A stretch of 60,000 nt of DNA from Adiantum capillus-veneris (GCA_014529385.2 CM043958.1:126209817-126269816); one strand, 5' to 3'; counted from the first letter of the stretch, positions 13,601-23,859 are shown. The notes: generated by a model from the sequence alone, not told the origin. Made by a program: numbers and translations.

Positions 13601-16600
13601 CTGCGAGAGTTGTACTTTGCTCAAAGATTAATATAAAAGAAATACCGAAAGGGGCACCAATCTTACCTCCCTCCAAGGCCCTTCTTCTTCTCTATCGCTA
13701 GAGAGGTATTTGCTTAAAATTGCACAAATGCTCATACAATAATCCTAGATGCTTAGATGTTGATGGGATGTTGTTGTAGATTCTTGGATCTGTAAGGCTA
13801 AGGGCTGAAAATGCAAAACGCTAGGGATACTGAATGGGATCTGCAAGCTCATTAAGGCTATGTGCTGATTTGCTATGGCCGACATCAAGGATGAGCTAAA
13901 ACCTGAAAAACGCTGGCTGAACTGAGGGTTGAATCTGAAAACGCTGGCTGATCTGCTCCCTTGGGCTGCTGAAAACGCTGGTACTGATGGCTGGATCTGC
14001 CACGGTACAACGAGGTTATGGCTGAAACTAAAAACGCTGGTGCTGATGGGGTGTTGTAGGCTGATATGGGGTAAAAACGCTAGAGATGCTGAGGTACTGC
14101 AGGTACTTGGTGCTGGTACTGTCACGAGACGGGCACCACGTGCCAACGAAAAAGAACAGACTGAACAGACTTTTAGCACTTCAATAACAACTGAACTGAA
14201 AGAGATAGACGACACAAGGAGTGGTGGAGTTTCACCCCAGCACAACACTGGCACCTATTCTTGGCGCCCCCTTCAGTATTTCTTTATATTACTTGAACTC
14301 AGTACAATGCCGATACTCACGCTTTGCACCTTCACCAAGAAGTGTGTCAGAGAATGAGCCCTCTGCACATATTTAAAGGCCCTTGGCCTTGAAAAGCAAT
14401 CAAACTCAAAATCATCTGGTCCAAAAAGCATGAGCCCAAAAAGCTACCAACGTGTTTTGCCGAAATACGTAAAGCTTACCACGTCATCAACGTAAACCAT
14501 GAGCGTTCGTACAGTTGCCACATGTAACAAACCGCTGACGTGTCAAAGCCTAAAGAATGGATCCAACTTACTGATGAAGTGGCTGCTCGAGAGCAAAAAC
14601 CCTAACCCTAATTTCTACCAGAAACCCCAACTGTTGAAACCCTAATTTTGGAAACCCTAACGCTAAAACCTGCAAACCCTAATTCTGGAAACCCCAACCC
14701 TAAAACTGCAGAAACCCTAACCCTAACCCTAAGGACAACAGACAAATTTCCGAAATTTGTGCTGACATGATGACGTGGCAGGCTGTACGGATTTCCGCGT
14801 TTTGCGCTGGCTGATGGCGTGGCAAGCTGTACGGATTTTCGTGATTTACGCTAGCAGCTTTTTGGCTTTGCTTTTGGACCAAATGCTTTTAAGTTTAAAG
14901 GCTTTTCACTGTAATTGCTTTTTAGGCCAAGGGCCTTTAAATATGAGGCTAGGGCTCATTCTCTGGCATGTTTCCTGGAGAAGGTGCAGAGTCTGGAGTA
15001 CCGGCTTGTACTGTGTTGATGCAATATAAAGAAATACCAAGAGGGGGGCGGGGGCGCCAGGGTTTCGGGACAATACTCTCTGGGGTGGAATTCCGCCACT
15101 TCGTGTGGCGTGTGCTTTCTCTCTCTATTTCAGTTCAGTTGTTATTAAGTGCTAAAAGTCAGTTCAGTCTGTTCTTTTCTATTGGCACGTGGTGCTCGTC
15201 TTGTGACACCACGTCATCAGCAATTTCGTAAGGGATTGAGTGTTAAGGGTCTTGCTTTATTTTAATGCCTTTATGTCACTTGGGCCCCATCGGACGGGGT
15301 CCCATGAGCTGGTGGGAACACTTCTTTAAACATAGGCCACTCGACAAGACTTTGCAAGTTGATAAAACTTCTTCTGTTTCTTCTGCTTCTTCACTTAGGG
15401 TTAAGGCCCCTCAATCGGGATCTGAAGGTTGATTCCGTTCTTCAGTGACTTGACACGTCAATAATTTGTGACAGGTACTGAGGTATTGACTTATGCTTGA
15501 GAAGTGACCCCTAGGATCACTTATATATGGAATTAAAGCTGGGTCAGGCAATGCCAAAAAAAATCCCACGATTTCTTAAAAAGTCCCTTATTAATGAGTT
15601 AATAAACTCATTAATAAAAGGTGCTTAACATGCAGATAAATACCTAGGCTGGGTATTAATGCAACTGTATGGAAACACTCCCTTGTACCTACACCTAGCA
15701 CAACCTGGTTGTGCTCATGTGCAATCAAAGGGTATGCAACTAATCTAAAGTGCCTAGACATGCACGTCCTGCGTACAGGCTCACACAACACTTCCTAGGC
15801 TGTTCTAAACCCTAGAGGTAGGAGTTACAGCTTGTCCACATGCACATAGGGTTAGATGTGCACGTGACATGTATGTGTACTCATGAATGCGTATAAGTAA
15901 CAACTAGTACGTTGCATACTAATACCAATATGCATATTTATCATATGATGTGGGAAGAATGATAAACACGAGATTGGAATGCAACCTTGTTCAAGAGCTT
16001 CATCAAACTCTTCTTGCGAGTACAATTTCTGCTTTTCTGCACCGACTTTGCTTAGGTCTTATTCGCCAACTTCATAGGAGAGTCGATAGTCTTCTGCCAT
16101 TGGGTGTGAACCTCATCAAGCAAATGATTATTCACATACTTCAAATAGTTCAGGTCCTTGGAGTACTTGATCATTCGCTTTCCACACATACTACCTAAAG
16201 TTGGCGCTTGAACTCTGTCCTGTCGAGATCCCCTGCCGGAAATTTGCCACTATCCCTTCTCGATTCCTCAGAAGCAAATTTGCTCCAATCAAATCTCCGT
16301 TGATTCTTTCCATTCCTCCACTAGGGGTGGAGTGCTCTTCATCCTCACACAGATGTGTAGTTGGTGAGAACTCAGAAAACCCCCTTTTGGCATTTCTTTC
16401 TTGATTAATGATCACAAAAGTACAACAATCGAGGAGGGATCTCTGCAAATAGCTACCAAGTTCATCTGCAGAAACGGGGGTGTTTAGGTCTGAAATTAGA
16501 GAGTTTACAGCAGCTAATCGCGAGAGAAGGAGAGTCTCCTTCCACTTCTCGCGACCAATCTTATCCCACATGAGCCTATGATCAAGAGAAACCTTGCTCT

Positions 16601-16823
16601 AGGTGATGGGAGCTCAAAGTCTCCACATACTACACAAGGGCTGATCCTCAAGCTTCAATGGGGAGCACGCTCTCAATAGGGGGGTGGGTGCTCTGCCAAC
16701 CTCTCAAACTTCAATGGAGAGCACTAGTGCATAGAGCACGCTCTCAATAGGGGCCCACTCTGCCAACCTCTCAAGTGAGAGGTGTGGCTCTTATATAGCC
16801 ATCCAGAAGAGGGGGCACTAGGA

Positions 16824-16895
<72 letters not shown>

Positions 16896-19800
16896 AAATG
16901 AAATGTTATATTAACGTCTTCAAAAGGCCAAAGTGACCTATGAGACCAGAGCGTTACAAGGTGGTGGATCTGATACAAAGTCAGAGTAACAAAATGATAA
17001 AATGACAAAATAAAAATACTATGGAATCCTAAATTGGTAGGTGTGAACTAAGCAGCTAGCTGGGATAGCTAAATCACAAGAGATCTAGCATCGGTCGCTG
17101 GCGGATCTCATCAATCTCCTCCACGGTCAGCAGTCTGACCGAGCGTCGTGCATGTCGGACCAAAGTGATCCGAATCCTTTGATGTAGCCTTTGTCGACGC
17201 TGTGTAGTCCTCCGCAGTCGTGCGCGTCTAGATCTCCCCGGCTCAATCGCTCGGTTGATCAGTGTGCCCCTCGTGTGAGGTGACAAGCTCTGCTGTGGTA
17301 GTAGCTCCTCCGGGTGTCCAGTGTCTGCTCTAAAGAAGTCTGTGATGTGTCCCTAAGATTGGCTCGCCCCTCCTTTCATCAGGCTCTCTGTGTTTGCGCA
17401 GCTCGAGAAGAAACAAACCCAGGCATCTCTGATCCTTGTACCTCATGACTTTGGAGAGTGGTCCAAAGCCCTTTCTAAACAAGCGGTGGAAGCGGAAAAA
17501 GGATCGGATCCTTCATAGGAGAAGAATCGTTTATGCTCTGATACCACTGTAGCAGGCTTGGACACCCAAGCGAGAAATCAATAGCAATATACGAACAGAA
17601 ACTACAACTACTAAAATTGAGGGGGGAGAGAGAGAGGAGTCGACACAAAGCAAAGAAGATCCGCTTCCAGATGCACTAGCCCCAAAGTCTGGCACCCCTT
17701 TTGGTATTTCTTTCTTGATTAATGATCACAAAAGTACAACAGCCGGGGAGGAATCTCTGCAAACAGCTACCAAGTTCATCTGCAGAACCCCCCCCCCCCC
17801 CCCCGGCACTCTTAAACAGATTACAAAGGGCCCCTAAAATTGGGCGTCCCCAAAAGCAGAGACTTACAAAAATCAGTAGAGCCAAAAAGCTGCCTGCCAA
17901 AAGCCCAGCAGGCTGCTATACATATTTCCACGTTTTGCAGCGCAAAATCCGGAGGTGCCACGTTAACATGTTTTTCGCAAAAATTGTCCCCCCATGCTTT
18001 TATGCAAGCATTAAGAGCCTCCAAAGATCGCAACAACCCTCAAGATAAACAGGAGGAAAAACACATAAAGGGCATCCATCACAAGGTTCTCGACATTAAG
18101 CAAAAGACACTACCATTGGCAATCTTAGTGGGCATGAAAGAGCTGCTAGTGGCAATCTTATGTACCACAGCACTAACATTAAGCCAAAGAAGTACCAACA
18201 AACTTTTTTGGGGCATAGATTTAAACCTCGGTACTAAGATCTACCAAAGCGTAAAGCCCAATATGACATGTCTAAACATATCAAGAGTAAACCCCACATA
18301 AGAGTCTCGTTATTAACATTAGTTTGATAACTTTTAAAGACTAGGAATAGACACGGAAAGCTAGGCCCTTCAATAGAGCCAAGTCTAATACTAGGGCCTA
18401 TAAAAGCAATGTAGACAGCTGGTAGAGCCACTTCTTGATTCACCTACACAACAAGAAAACATTTTAATCTACGAAGACTCTCTTTTGCCAACACTGATGC
18501 TAGCAATGAACACTCAAAACCTTCAAACCCTTCCTTTTCCACAAGATTCTCCTCCTCAAAACATTTCAGAGATCAATCTTCTGCAGATTTTGATAGATGC
18601 AAAGCAAACCTGAAGGGAAAGACTGACAAGCCGAGGACACCTCAACTGAAGGGATTCCAATGCTGTGCAGTGACTGCACAGAAATTTTTTGTCAAAGGTT
18701 GAACAAAAGAGATTGTTTGGTGGGCACTAAGTTAGAAATACAACCTGAGGTTCAAAGTTGTCAAAGAGGGGCACTCGAGATAAACTTCCTTCAGATTCCT
18801 TGAGAGCGATAGGTTCAAACAGGAAAGATCGTGAAAACCAACAGCATCAAGAACTTTGACCCTTCTCATGTTGGGACATCCCACACAACTCAACTGTTGA
18901 AGAGCATGCGGGAAGACCATCTTTTGATCTTGCATTTCAAGATTTTCTGAAGACTGGAAATTGAAAGAATGTGAAGAACATCCAGCAACAGCAGTATTTG
19001 AATTTTCTGGCGAATCATCATAAAGTTGGAACTGATGTTGCCAACTTTGCACCTCATGGGCATTTTCTGGATTGTTAACCTCCCACACCAGGTCACCAAG
19101 ATTTGCACAGCCATTGAAATTGACATGTGTAAGGTAAGTGCACCTTGTTAGAACTCCATTTAAAGCATCATGGCCCAGCCCTCCGTAAGATAAATCTAAT
19201 TCTCTAAGTTCAGGAAGGGTCCCATTGTATTGTAGTGCATCCAGTGGTGAATCTTCCAGGTACTTGCATGCTAGCAATCTCAAAACCTGGAAAAAATTAA
19301 AAAAAACAGGCAGGTCAAAACATGAGATTTAATGATGAACATCCGAGAAATACTAAAAGCCCCTGCGACAGAGCAGGCATACCTTTAGCCGCTTACAACT
19401 TTCAAATATGGGACCCAAATCCCTCAAGAAAGTGTAAGATAAGTCAAGAGTGGTCAAACTGCCAAGCTTCTTTAAAGTCAGTAAGCCATCAGGTCCGACT
19501 AAAGGACAACACGCCAATACTAATGATTGTATCAAAGGGCAAGCCATAGTTGCTGTTTCGAGGCATTCATCATTCAATGAGCTGCAATAGAGGCCCCACA
19601 TAGGCAGAACAAATAAGCGAAAATTTATCAGGCCCATACTTGAAACAAAGTATAAATGTAAATCCCGAGCTCAATTAGTAAACGGAAGTGATAATGCAGA
19701 AATAACCTGCAATAGGAGGCATCTAATGACAGAAGCTGTGGACAGACAATATCTGCTTTGCGTAGATCTCCACACCCTTTAAGATCCACAGAAGTCATAG

Positions 19801-22800
19801 CAGAAGCTTCGACATTGAGACTTGTCACATGTGGGCAAATTCCAAGGTTCAAGGATTGGAGACCCACCTGTCATATCAACAAGATTTAATCATGCAGCAC
19901 CTTTGCAAATGTTCAAGAACTGCTAGGTAATAAGATTCAGAAAAAAAGAAGCAAACCTTACCGGAGCCAATGAGACAAAACTCAATTGACGGCACCCATC
20001 CAGAAGCAACTGTTGCAGATTTGGACATGCAAGTTCAATTTGGACCAAATTCTGGCATCCAGCGAAGGACAAGGTGCCCAATGTTGTGCTCGACAAACTT
20101 AACACACTAAGGCTCTGCATAGGAAGTCAAAGAATCTCACCACATGAGCAATACATTTTGAACAGCTTCACCTCAAAGAATCATATCCAAGATCTCCTGA
20201 CCAATCATAGCAAGAATGCAAGCTGCCTATGGCTAATGTAGGTTTTGTACATAAAATAGTTCACAATCACCACCGATGTTTAAACTGAACTGTGAGTTCA
20301 TCACAACAGCACATTACCTCACAACTTTCAAGGGTCAAAGAGTTGAGCCTTGGGCATCCACCACCATCACTAAGAACTTCACAGATTGAATTTGCCAAGG
20401 AGTCGCACTCCAAAAGATTTACAACAAGTAAATAAGGACAGTCCAATGCTAATGTAATAAGGCTAATTTGCTTCTGAAGGAAAAGCCTCTGCACATAATA
20501 AAACCAGTGCCAACATCAGTCATTTAGCCTCAAACTCCTCCATATTATGTGGCGATTTGAATGTTAGCACATACCCTCAGTGCAAGTGAACTAATATCCA
20601 GGCGGGCTAAAGCAGTGCAATCGGCCACATCAAGATCCACTAAGGCAGGGCACTGTAAAGTCAGTTCAACAAGCCTGATAGAGAAGTTAACCAGGCAAAA
20701 CATTATAACAATCCCTAGAGAGAGAAAAGCCAACATGAAACAAAGCTCTTTATATCGAGTAGAATCATACTTGTTGCAATTAGCTAAACTTATGCTTTGC
20801 AGCCGCTGCAAGTTCAAAGTTACTGCCGTCAATAAAACACAAGCATCCAGAGTGATAGCCTGCAAAAGTGCTTGACCTTTCAATACCCCTACTTGCTTTC
20901 ACAACAATCTGTACAATAAAGCTTAGCATACACTGTTAAGTTTTACCTCAAGCATGATGCATTGAGATAGCGCTGCCATTGACGAAGAATTTATGCCCTC
21001 ACAATTGTTCAGCTTAAGTACTTTCAGTGCTGGCATGCGAACGCCCTGGAGTACATTTACCAAAGGTTACCACAGTGGATACATAAATAACTATGAGCAC
21101 AGCTAATGGACATTGGAAACAGGGCTGCATGTTTACAGTCTAGCCACCTGTAAGGAGATGTTTGGACACACAGAAGCATCTAACCCCTGCAAATTTGTAC
21201 ATGTAGAGCAAATCTCCCGAAGAGTTTCATCACTAATGTAAGAGCATTGTGAGATGTTTAAAGCTAGAAGGCCACGACAATTCATAGCCGCCAGACGAAC
21301 ACCCGCATCGGAAAGCTTCATGCAAGAAGAGACATCTAGACTGAGGAGTCTGGAACAATTTAGAGTAGCAGATGCCATGTTCGTTTGCCTCAAATAAAGC
21401 TTCTCCAAGAGAGGACACCTATATGGCAAGTAGATTCAGCTCATTGATCCCCATGTTGCAGATCAGTCGATGACCCTACAAATCAATGAAAACTGACCTG
21501 ATCCCTATGCGCATCACTCTGCATTCTGTCACCCGGAGTACACCCAGATTTTTGTGGCGAATTTGAACTTCTTGTGAGCCCAAATTTCCCAGAATCACAT
21601 CATGAATATTTAAGCAATGCAGGGCTGGGCACCCCATTGCCAACACATTGAAAAAATTATCCCCCAAGCTCCCTTTGTATATGCTTAGTTTCTCCAAATG
21701 GCTGTTCATAAAGTACAAGTCATAGATAAAGGTAATTGAGACTGTTTAGCACTGCAAAAAGCTACTTCCAGGTCGGGACCGAATTATATGAAAAGCAATT
21801 ACACAACAAAATGAAAACGAATTAAAAAAACCATTACCGAAGAGAATGCATTGCTTGCGTTGCTAAATCATCAACTAGACTGACGTGTGTAAAGCTCAAA
21901 TCCACTGCTCGTGGAAACCTACGACAAACGCTCACAACTACACAGCACCGATCCAGAATCAAATGACAGAACTTGATCATAAACACCCCAAACACACAAA
22001 GACGTTAACCAAATACCCAGCAACGTAAAAAGGTTCTAACTTCCATGCCTTGCTCTTGTGTGACCTTGCTCCCAAAATGCAATGACTTCCAGAAATCTTC
22101 ATATTCACTAGCAGTACGCCACTGACGGCAAACTCTAGCTGCTTGACACAGACTCCTTTGATCAAGGCGAGAAAATACCTATATTTCTCCAATCCGTTAG
22201 GAAATGTGCAACCACTGATCCATTCCACCAGTTCCATAACAAACACCAGGTAGCAATTACACTCGCTTACCGTGTGAAGCAAGTCCTCTATGACATACAT
22301 GGATGGAACATCACAGCCTAATGCAACTGTGGTTCCACTTTGCGAGTCATCCTGCTGCACATGATTTCTGTCTCGCATTGAAGACTGCACAGAAGCTACC
22401 GGACCCCTATGCTGGCCCTTGGCAGGAATGAGTCCCAAATGGGAGGCCTGGCAGCTAGTATTTTGACCACCCCTGGAACATGCTTTCAAGCCATGCCTAA
22501 AATAAAAAGCAATCAAAGGAATTAATGTAAAGACAATTTACAAATACGTAACTACTGCATACTTAATGTCGAAACAATTAGAGAAGAATTGCACAAAGTG
22601 AATGACTCCTCGATGAGATTTACGTCGAAAACCCCAAAACTTTGGGGCGTTTGTAGTTCAATGATGTGTCCAATACTTGTCCTGAAGACGGATGCCCATT
22701 ACCAGTAGCATCCTCCAAGCTAGCTCTGCCTCTGCCTGAAAGAGGAGAGGGATGCATCGATCTAAGCAAATAATCTACTGAGTCTTCAAACCAGGATGGC

Positions 22801-23003
22801 ACCTCACTATTTTGAGCTTCTAGAACAGTATTGACTTCAGCAATTTGAGAAGAGCTTGGCGCTTCGAAAAATTGATCTGCAAAGTCTGCAGCTTCTTGCA
22901 TTGCATCTGGTGGCTGTTGAAGCATATTCAAATGCTGCATGCTGGCAGCTGTACAAAAACAAATGTCACTAATGGAACCTTCTGTATGGTTTCCGCTTGA
23001 CAT
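4568..23003 (-). CDS. FBL15-like: F-box/LRR-repeat protein 15-like, 17 exons, 13.8-kb intron
   Basis: Probable substrate-recognition subunit of an SCF (Skp1-cullin-F-box) ubiquitin ligase; the Arabidopsis relative is SLOMO/FBL15. Hand-spliced exons, 5' to 3' on the minus strand: 23003-22624, 22496-22271, 22178-22049, 21937-21838, 21701-21498, 21418-21148, 21045-20947, 20859-20771, 20674-20575, 20488-20318, 20114-19962, 19867-19707, 19581-19383, 19286-18745, 18673-18610, 4819-4733, 4645-4568. They sum to 3,054 nt (1,017 aa plus stop) with every phase matching. The F-box starts in exon 2 (IEDLLHT) and runs through exon 3 (VFSRLDQRSLCQAARVC, then FWKSLHF). Cys-rich LRRs of LxxLxLxxC type follow to the C-terminus, which ends RLRRLLSSASM. 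Introns are GT-AG, except intron 3, best read as GC-AG. The start is uncertain: ATG 23,003 follows an in-frame TAA, and a strong acceptor (TTTTTGTACAG) ends at 22,949, so an upstream exon may replace it. The family assignment is from remembered similarity, not a search. Confidence 0.88.
4733..4819 (-). CDS. FBL15-like: F-box/LRR gene exon 16
   Basis: 87 nt, 29 codons, phase 0 at both ends. Acceptor: a T-rich tract ending TTTCAAACAG. Donor: GTCAAG/GTCAGT. It encodes ASGLEAVLQGCTALGTLDLR then NCVK, the penultimate LRR, and matches the spacing of the same position in the plant FBL15 family (GVEAAISGC...LDLRFCPK in my memory of Arabidopsis). Intron 15, before it, is 13,790 nt. Confidence 0.87.
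5800..8551 (+). pseudogene. L1-type LINE fragment: ORF1 and ORF2 endonuclease
   Basis: A GC-rich leader (with a C16 run at 5,931-5,946) is followed by a broken plant L1 ORF1. About 6,290-6,660 reads like a DUF4283 RNA-binding region (PGLQGEYLPLLSKIGSEIGT), then EYSGLPNQC leads into a CCHC knuckle CSICRQMGHLEKAC at 6,663-6,740, then a Pro/Ser-rich tail. ORF2 opens at 7,840 with MRIVSWNVHGLRGP, an APE-type endonuclease start, continuing with LNIYAPN, SDFNMLENPFDR and SRIDRF. Stops and frameshifts are frequent. No reverse transcriptase follows, because a chromovirus LTR begins at 8,552. Plus strand, opposite to the host gene. Confidence 0.8.
8552..10018 (-). mobile_element. Chromovirus LTR (diverged copy, 3' LTR)
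   Basis: About 1,467 bp, starting TGAAACC and ending CCATGACA. It is colinear with the two 1,477-bp LTRs of the intact element at 39,399-48,099: shared GGGCGGTAG near the start, the GGCGCCCCTTTCGG cassette, CCGGTTGCCCAGTTGACTTC and TTCCCTAAATTTTAGGAG. On the minus strand it is the 3' LTR; the purine tract AAGAGGGGGG lies just above it (about 10,020-10,032), as expected for a polypurine tract. Confidence 0.82.
10189..10965 (-). pseudogene. Chromovirus pol C-terminus (integrase end plus chromodomain)
   Basis: An open frame carries the last ~260 residues of a gypsy integrase: [19 protein letters not shown], then [39 protein letters not shown], and a chromodomain ([36 protein letters not shown]). 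It is a close relative of the chromovirus pol at 41,449-43,695. The upstream catalytic core is missing; the frame runs into unrelated sequence near 10,965. Truncated and non-functional. It shares an LTR family with 8,552-10,018, so the two are one element remnant. Confidence 0.85.
11168..13730 (+). mobile_element. Non-autonomous LTR retrotransposon (LARD-like)
   Basis: A 5' LTR starts near 11,168 (TCACAAATTGATGACG right after a GA run). A matching 3' LTR starts at 13,082 (TGTCACAAATTGATGAC). Both contain GTGATGACGTGGTTGA, GAACACCC and GTAAGAATAAAAGAGCCC. A polypurine tract CAAGAGGGGGGCA ends at 13,081. The 1.5-kb interior has no coding frame; its first part matches leader sequence seen elsewhere (CACTCCCGTCTTCATCGC at about 11,660) and its end matches the 3' interior of the gypsy remnants at 32,200 and 36,300. 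It probably depends on enzymes of a related autonomous element. The exact right end is uncertain. Confidence 0.65.
13446..13730. repeat. 144-bp tandem duplication containing the LTR poly(A) cassette
   Basis: GAGCGAGGACCCT starts at 13,446 and again at 13,590. Each copy runs through TTGTACTTTGCTCAAAGATT, an AATAAA or AATATAAA signal, a GAAATAC-GAAAGGGGC block and CTATCGCTAGAGA. It is a local duplication inside the LTR, not a coding region. Confidence 0.75.
13745..14114 (-). repeat. Degenerate AAAACGCTGG repeat, probable retroelement leader
   Basis: Six or more spaced copies of AAAACGCTGG or AAAACGCTAG are separated by CTGATCTGC/GCTGAA-rich spacers. The minus-strand 169-codon ORF over it (13,745-14,254) is low-complexity Ser/Phe text and I do not accept it as a gene. 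Related text on the other strand occurs in the leader at 55,930-56,430. Confidence 0.5.
14523..15208. mobile_element. Nested, oppositely oriented solo LTR of the same family
   Basis: 686 bp from TGTAACAAACCGC to CGTCTTGTGACA. Flanks are CCACA (14,518-14,522) and CCACG (15,209-15,213), a 4/5 target duplication. It lies inside the solo LTR at 14,120-15,473 in the inverted orientation. It contains a telomere-like tract (14,602-14,735), a TTTAAATAT TATA-like box near 14,936 and the poly(A) cassette at 15,028-15,054. Confidence 0.8.
14602..14735. repeat. Telomere-like AACCCTAA tract inside an LTR
   Basis: Spaced AACCCTAA and AAACCCTAACCCTAA units are interrupted by TTCTGGA, TTTTGGA and AACCTGC. 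The same arrangement recurs at 37,428-37,588 and, inverted, at 48,305-48,475, always at the same place in this LTR family. It is a retroelement component, not a chromosome end. Confidence 0.8.
15588..15617. other. Perfect 13-bp inverted repeat (hairpin)
   Basis: Arms TTATTAATGAGTT and AACTCATTAATAA flank a 4-base loop AATA. It is A/T-rich and lies in otherwise featureless sequence (15,479-16,190), where no gene is seen. It has no T-tract or GC-rich stem that would argue for a terminator. Confidence 0.6.
16190..16800. repeat. LTR fragment with local duplications
   Basis: About 16,380-16,490 (cassette TTTTGGCATTTCTTT, then TTGATTAATGATCACAAAAG and ACCAAGTTCATCTGCAGAA) matches 17,695-17,790, so both are pieces of one LTR family. 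AGCACGCTCTCAATAGGGG is duplicated at about 16,664 and 16,735, and CTTATATAGCC at about 16,790 could be a TATA box. No reliable LTR termini. Confidence 0.5.
16829..17497 (-). mobile_element. 5'-truncated LINE (family B) with (GA)n 3' tail
   Basis: Read on the minus strand, 17,497 down to about 17,075 encodes the C-terminus of the family-B LINE protein (RFGPL-type block, then the ITLVRHARR, DEIRQRPMLDLL ending). A short 3' UTR and the conserved end GACGTTAATATAACATTTC follow, then a (CT)n tract of about 63 bp (GA on the plus strand, 16,829-16,891). The 5' junction at about 17,498 is directly against the leader of an LTR element (AAAAAGGATCGGAT), so the LINE inserted into that leader. Confidence 0.8.
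17535..17970 (-). mobile_element. LTR with initiator-Met primer-binding site, minus orientation
   Basis: GCTCTGATACCA at 17,535-17,546 is the reverse complement of the plant initiator-Met primer-binding site TGGTATCAGAGC. The LTR starts one base on (TGTAGCAGGCTTGG, 17,548), so this is the 5' LTR of a minus-strand element whose leader (17,498-17,534) is cut by the LINE. It contains the cassette CACCCCTTTTGGTATTTC at about 17,690 and a C18 run near 17,787-17,804. The far end, about 17,970, is approximate. From there to 18,609 I see nothing. Confidence 0.6.
18610..18673 (-). CDS. FBL15-like: F-box/LRR gene exon 15 (64-nt micro-exon)
   Basis: After acceptor TTCTGTGCAG the exon supplies one base that completes a Ser codon with the AG from exon 14. 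It then reads HCTALESLQLRCPRL followed by VSLSLQ, and ends at donor CTTCAG/GTTTGC in phase 0. It restores the LRR cut off at the end of exon 14 and adds half of the next repeat. Too short to appear as an ORF. The fit of both phases and of the LxxLxLxCPxL spacing makes it convincing. Confidence 0.88.
18745..23003 (-). CDS. FBL15-like: F-box/LRR gene, compact 5' block (exons 1-14)
   Basis: Fourteen exons separated by short introns (70-230 nt) encode the low-complexity N-terminus, the F-box and most LRRs. Landmarks: VCRQWRTASEYEDFW (exon 3); CRRFPRAVDL joined across exons 3/4; SDETLREICSTC (exon 6); RLQSISLANCNK (exons 8/9); SDGGGCPRLNSL (exon 10); LQSLNLGICP (exon 12); LDASYC joined to SLNDECLETAT (exons 12/13); LSYTFLRDL (exon 13); LRLLACKYL and LNLSLSRNLKEV (exon 14). 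Exon 14 is the longest (542 nt) and ends at donor CTCAG/GTTGTA in the middle of an LRR, which is why the gene cannot stop here. Confidence 0.9.
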
Positions 23004-23177
23004 CTCTTAAAATTACATTGTGACTATTAAACAAGGAGCAGAGTTACAATCCAGCAACTGAATTAAAAAGGCAACCAAGGTTTAAACTGTTATTTTAAAG
23101 TTAACATAAAACCACTTGGTATGCTGCTGCCCACAGCCACAATTTGTGTAATTTCAGAAAAAAAAACTCTAACGAGA

Positions 23178-23245
23178 ATGGGGTAGCCTAAGTGGTTGGA
23201 CTGTATGAACACGAGCCCATAGTGCAGAGATCGCCTCAACCTTAC
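23178..23245 (+). other. tRNA-like SINE head (weak)
   Basis: TAGCCTAAGTGGTTGGACT resembles a pol III A box of a tRNA-derived SINE. A weak B-box-like GAGATCGCC lies about 40 bp on. Neither a full tRNA fold nor a SINE tail is visible. It is upstream of (or in an early intron of) the F-box/LRR gene. Confidence 0.3.
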
Positions 23246-23859
23246 TAAAAACGCATAACAAAAACCAGAAAAAAACCATTCGAATATATTCCTAACACCA
23301 AAAAGGAGGTGAGTTTTTCGTAAACTTAACCTGATCTTTGTATACCTGAGGCCTATGTATCAAGAAATTAACATCTACCTACCGGAAGTCCAAATTTCTA
23401 TAATTCTTCCTACTAAACAGGCTGAAAGTGAACCAACAAAGGAGAGCACTTTTGCAGGAAAGATACACTTCTCCAGAGATGAAAAGCAAACAACATGTTC
23501 TTTGCAAGAACATAATTTTTTCTCGGCTCTAAAAGTGTATTCTCATAGGCCTAGAAACAGCACCAAGTGCATGCATGCGCAAGGAACATCAGAAAGCTTA
23601 AACTTCATTGATGATAAGTGGACAGTGAAGGTGCCCAATGCTAAGACTCTGCTGCTTCGTCTAGGTCTAGGGCATACTTGTTTTGGCTGGCGTGCTCCCA
23701 GGCAGGCCACCCATGTGCATTACACTTGGGTCTGGCCGGGCCATAACAGCCAGCAGGATTTCTTTTGTCCAGCACCCTTTATTGGGTTGTTTTTTCTGCT
23801 TTTATGTATCTGGGTCGTGGAGGTATATAGGAGCCTCCTGGTGCCCACTTCCGGATGTG

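Larger units (their letters stand above)
14120..15473. mobile_element. Solo LTR with 5-bp target duplication GGTAC, itself interrupted
   Basis: It starts TGTCACGAGACGG at 14,120 and ends TAATTTGTGACA at 15,473. The 5 bp on each side are GGTAC (14,115-14,119 and 15,474-15,478), a perfect target-site duplication. It includes the GGCGCC/GTATTTCTTT cassette at 14,262-14,290. It belongs to the TGTCACAAGACGGGCACC LTR family also seen at 39,178 and 49,654. There is no internal region between its ends apart from the nested LTR, so it is a solo LTR left by recombination. Confidence 0.82.
4820..18609 (-). other. Intron 15 of the F-box/LRR gene (13,790 nt)
   Basis: The intron starts GTTTGC (minus strand, 18,609) and ends with a polypyrimidine tract plus CAG at 4,820. 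It contains, in plus-strand order, an L1-type LINE fragment, a chromovirus LTR with its integrase end, a non-autonomous LTR element, a solo LTR with a nested inverted solo LTR, a (GA)n-tailed LINE fragment and further LTR pieces. At 4,820-5,750 I see no element; a 162-codon minus ORF there (4,859-5,347) has no recognisable domain. Confidence 0.85.

Noticed and set aside
17535-17546. tRNA gene at GCTCTGATACCA and similar sites
   Set aside because: Only the 3'-terminal complement of a tRNA is present; it abuts LTR ends and is a primer-binding site.
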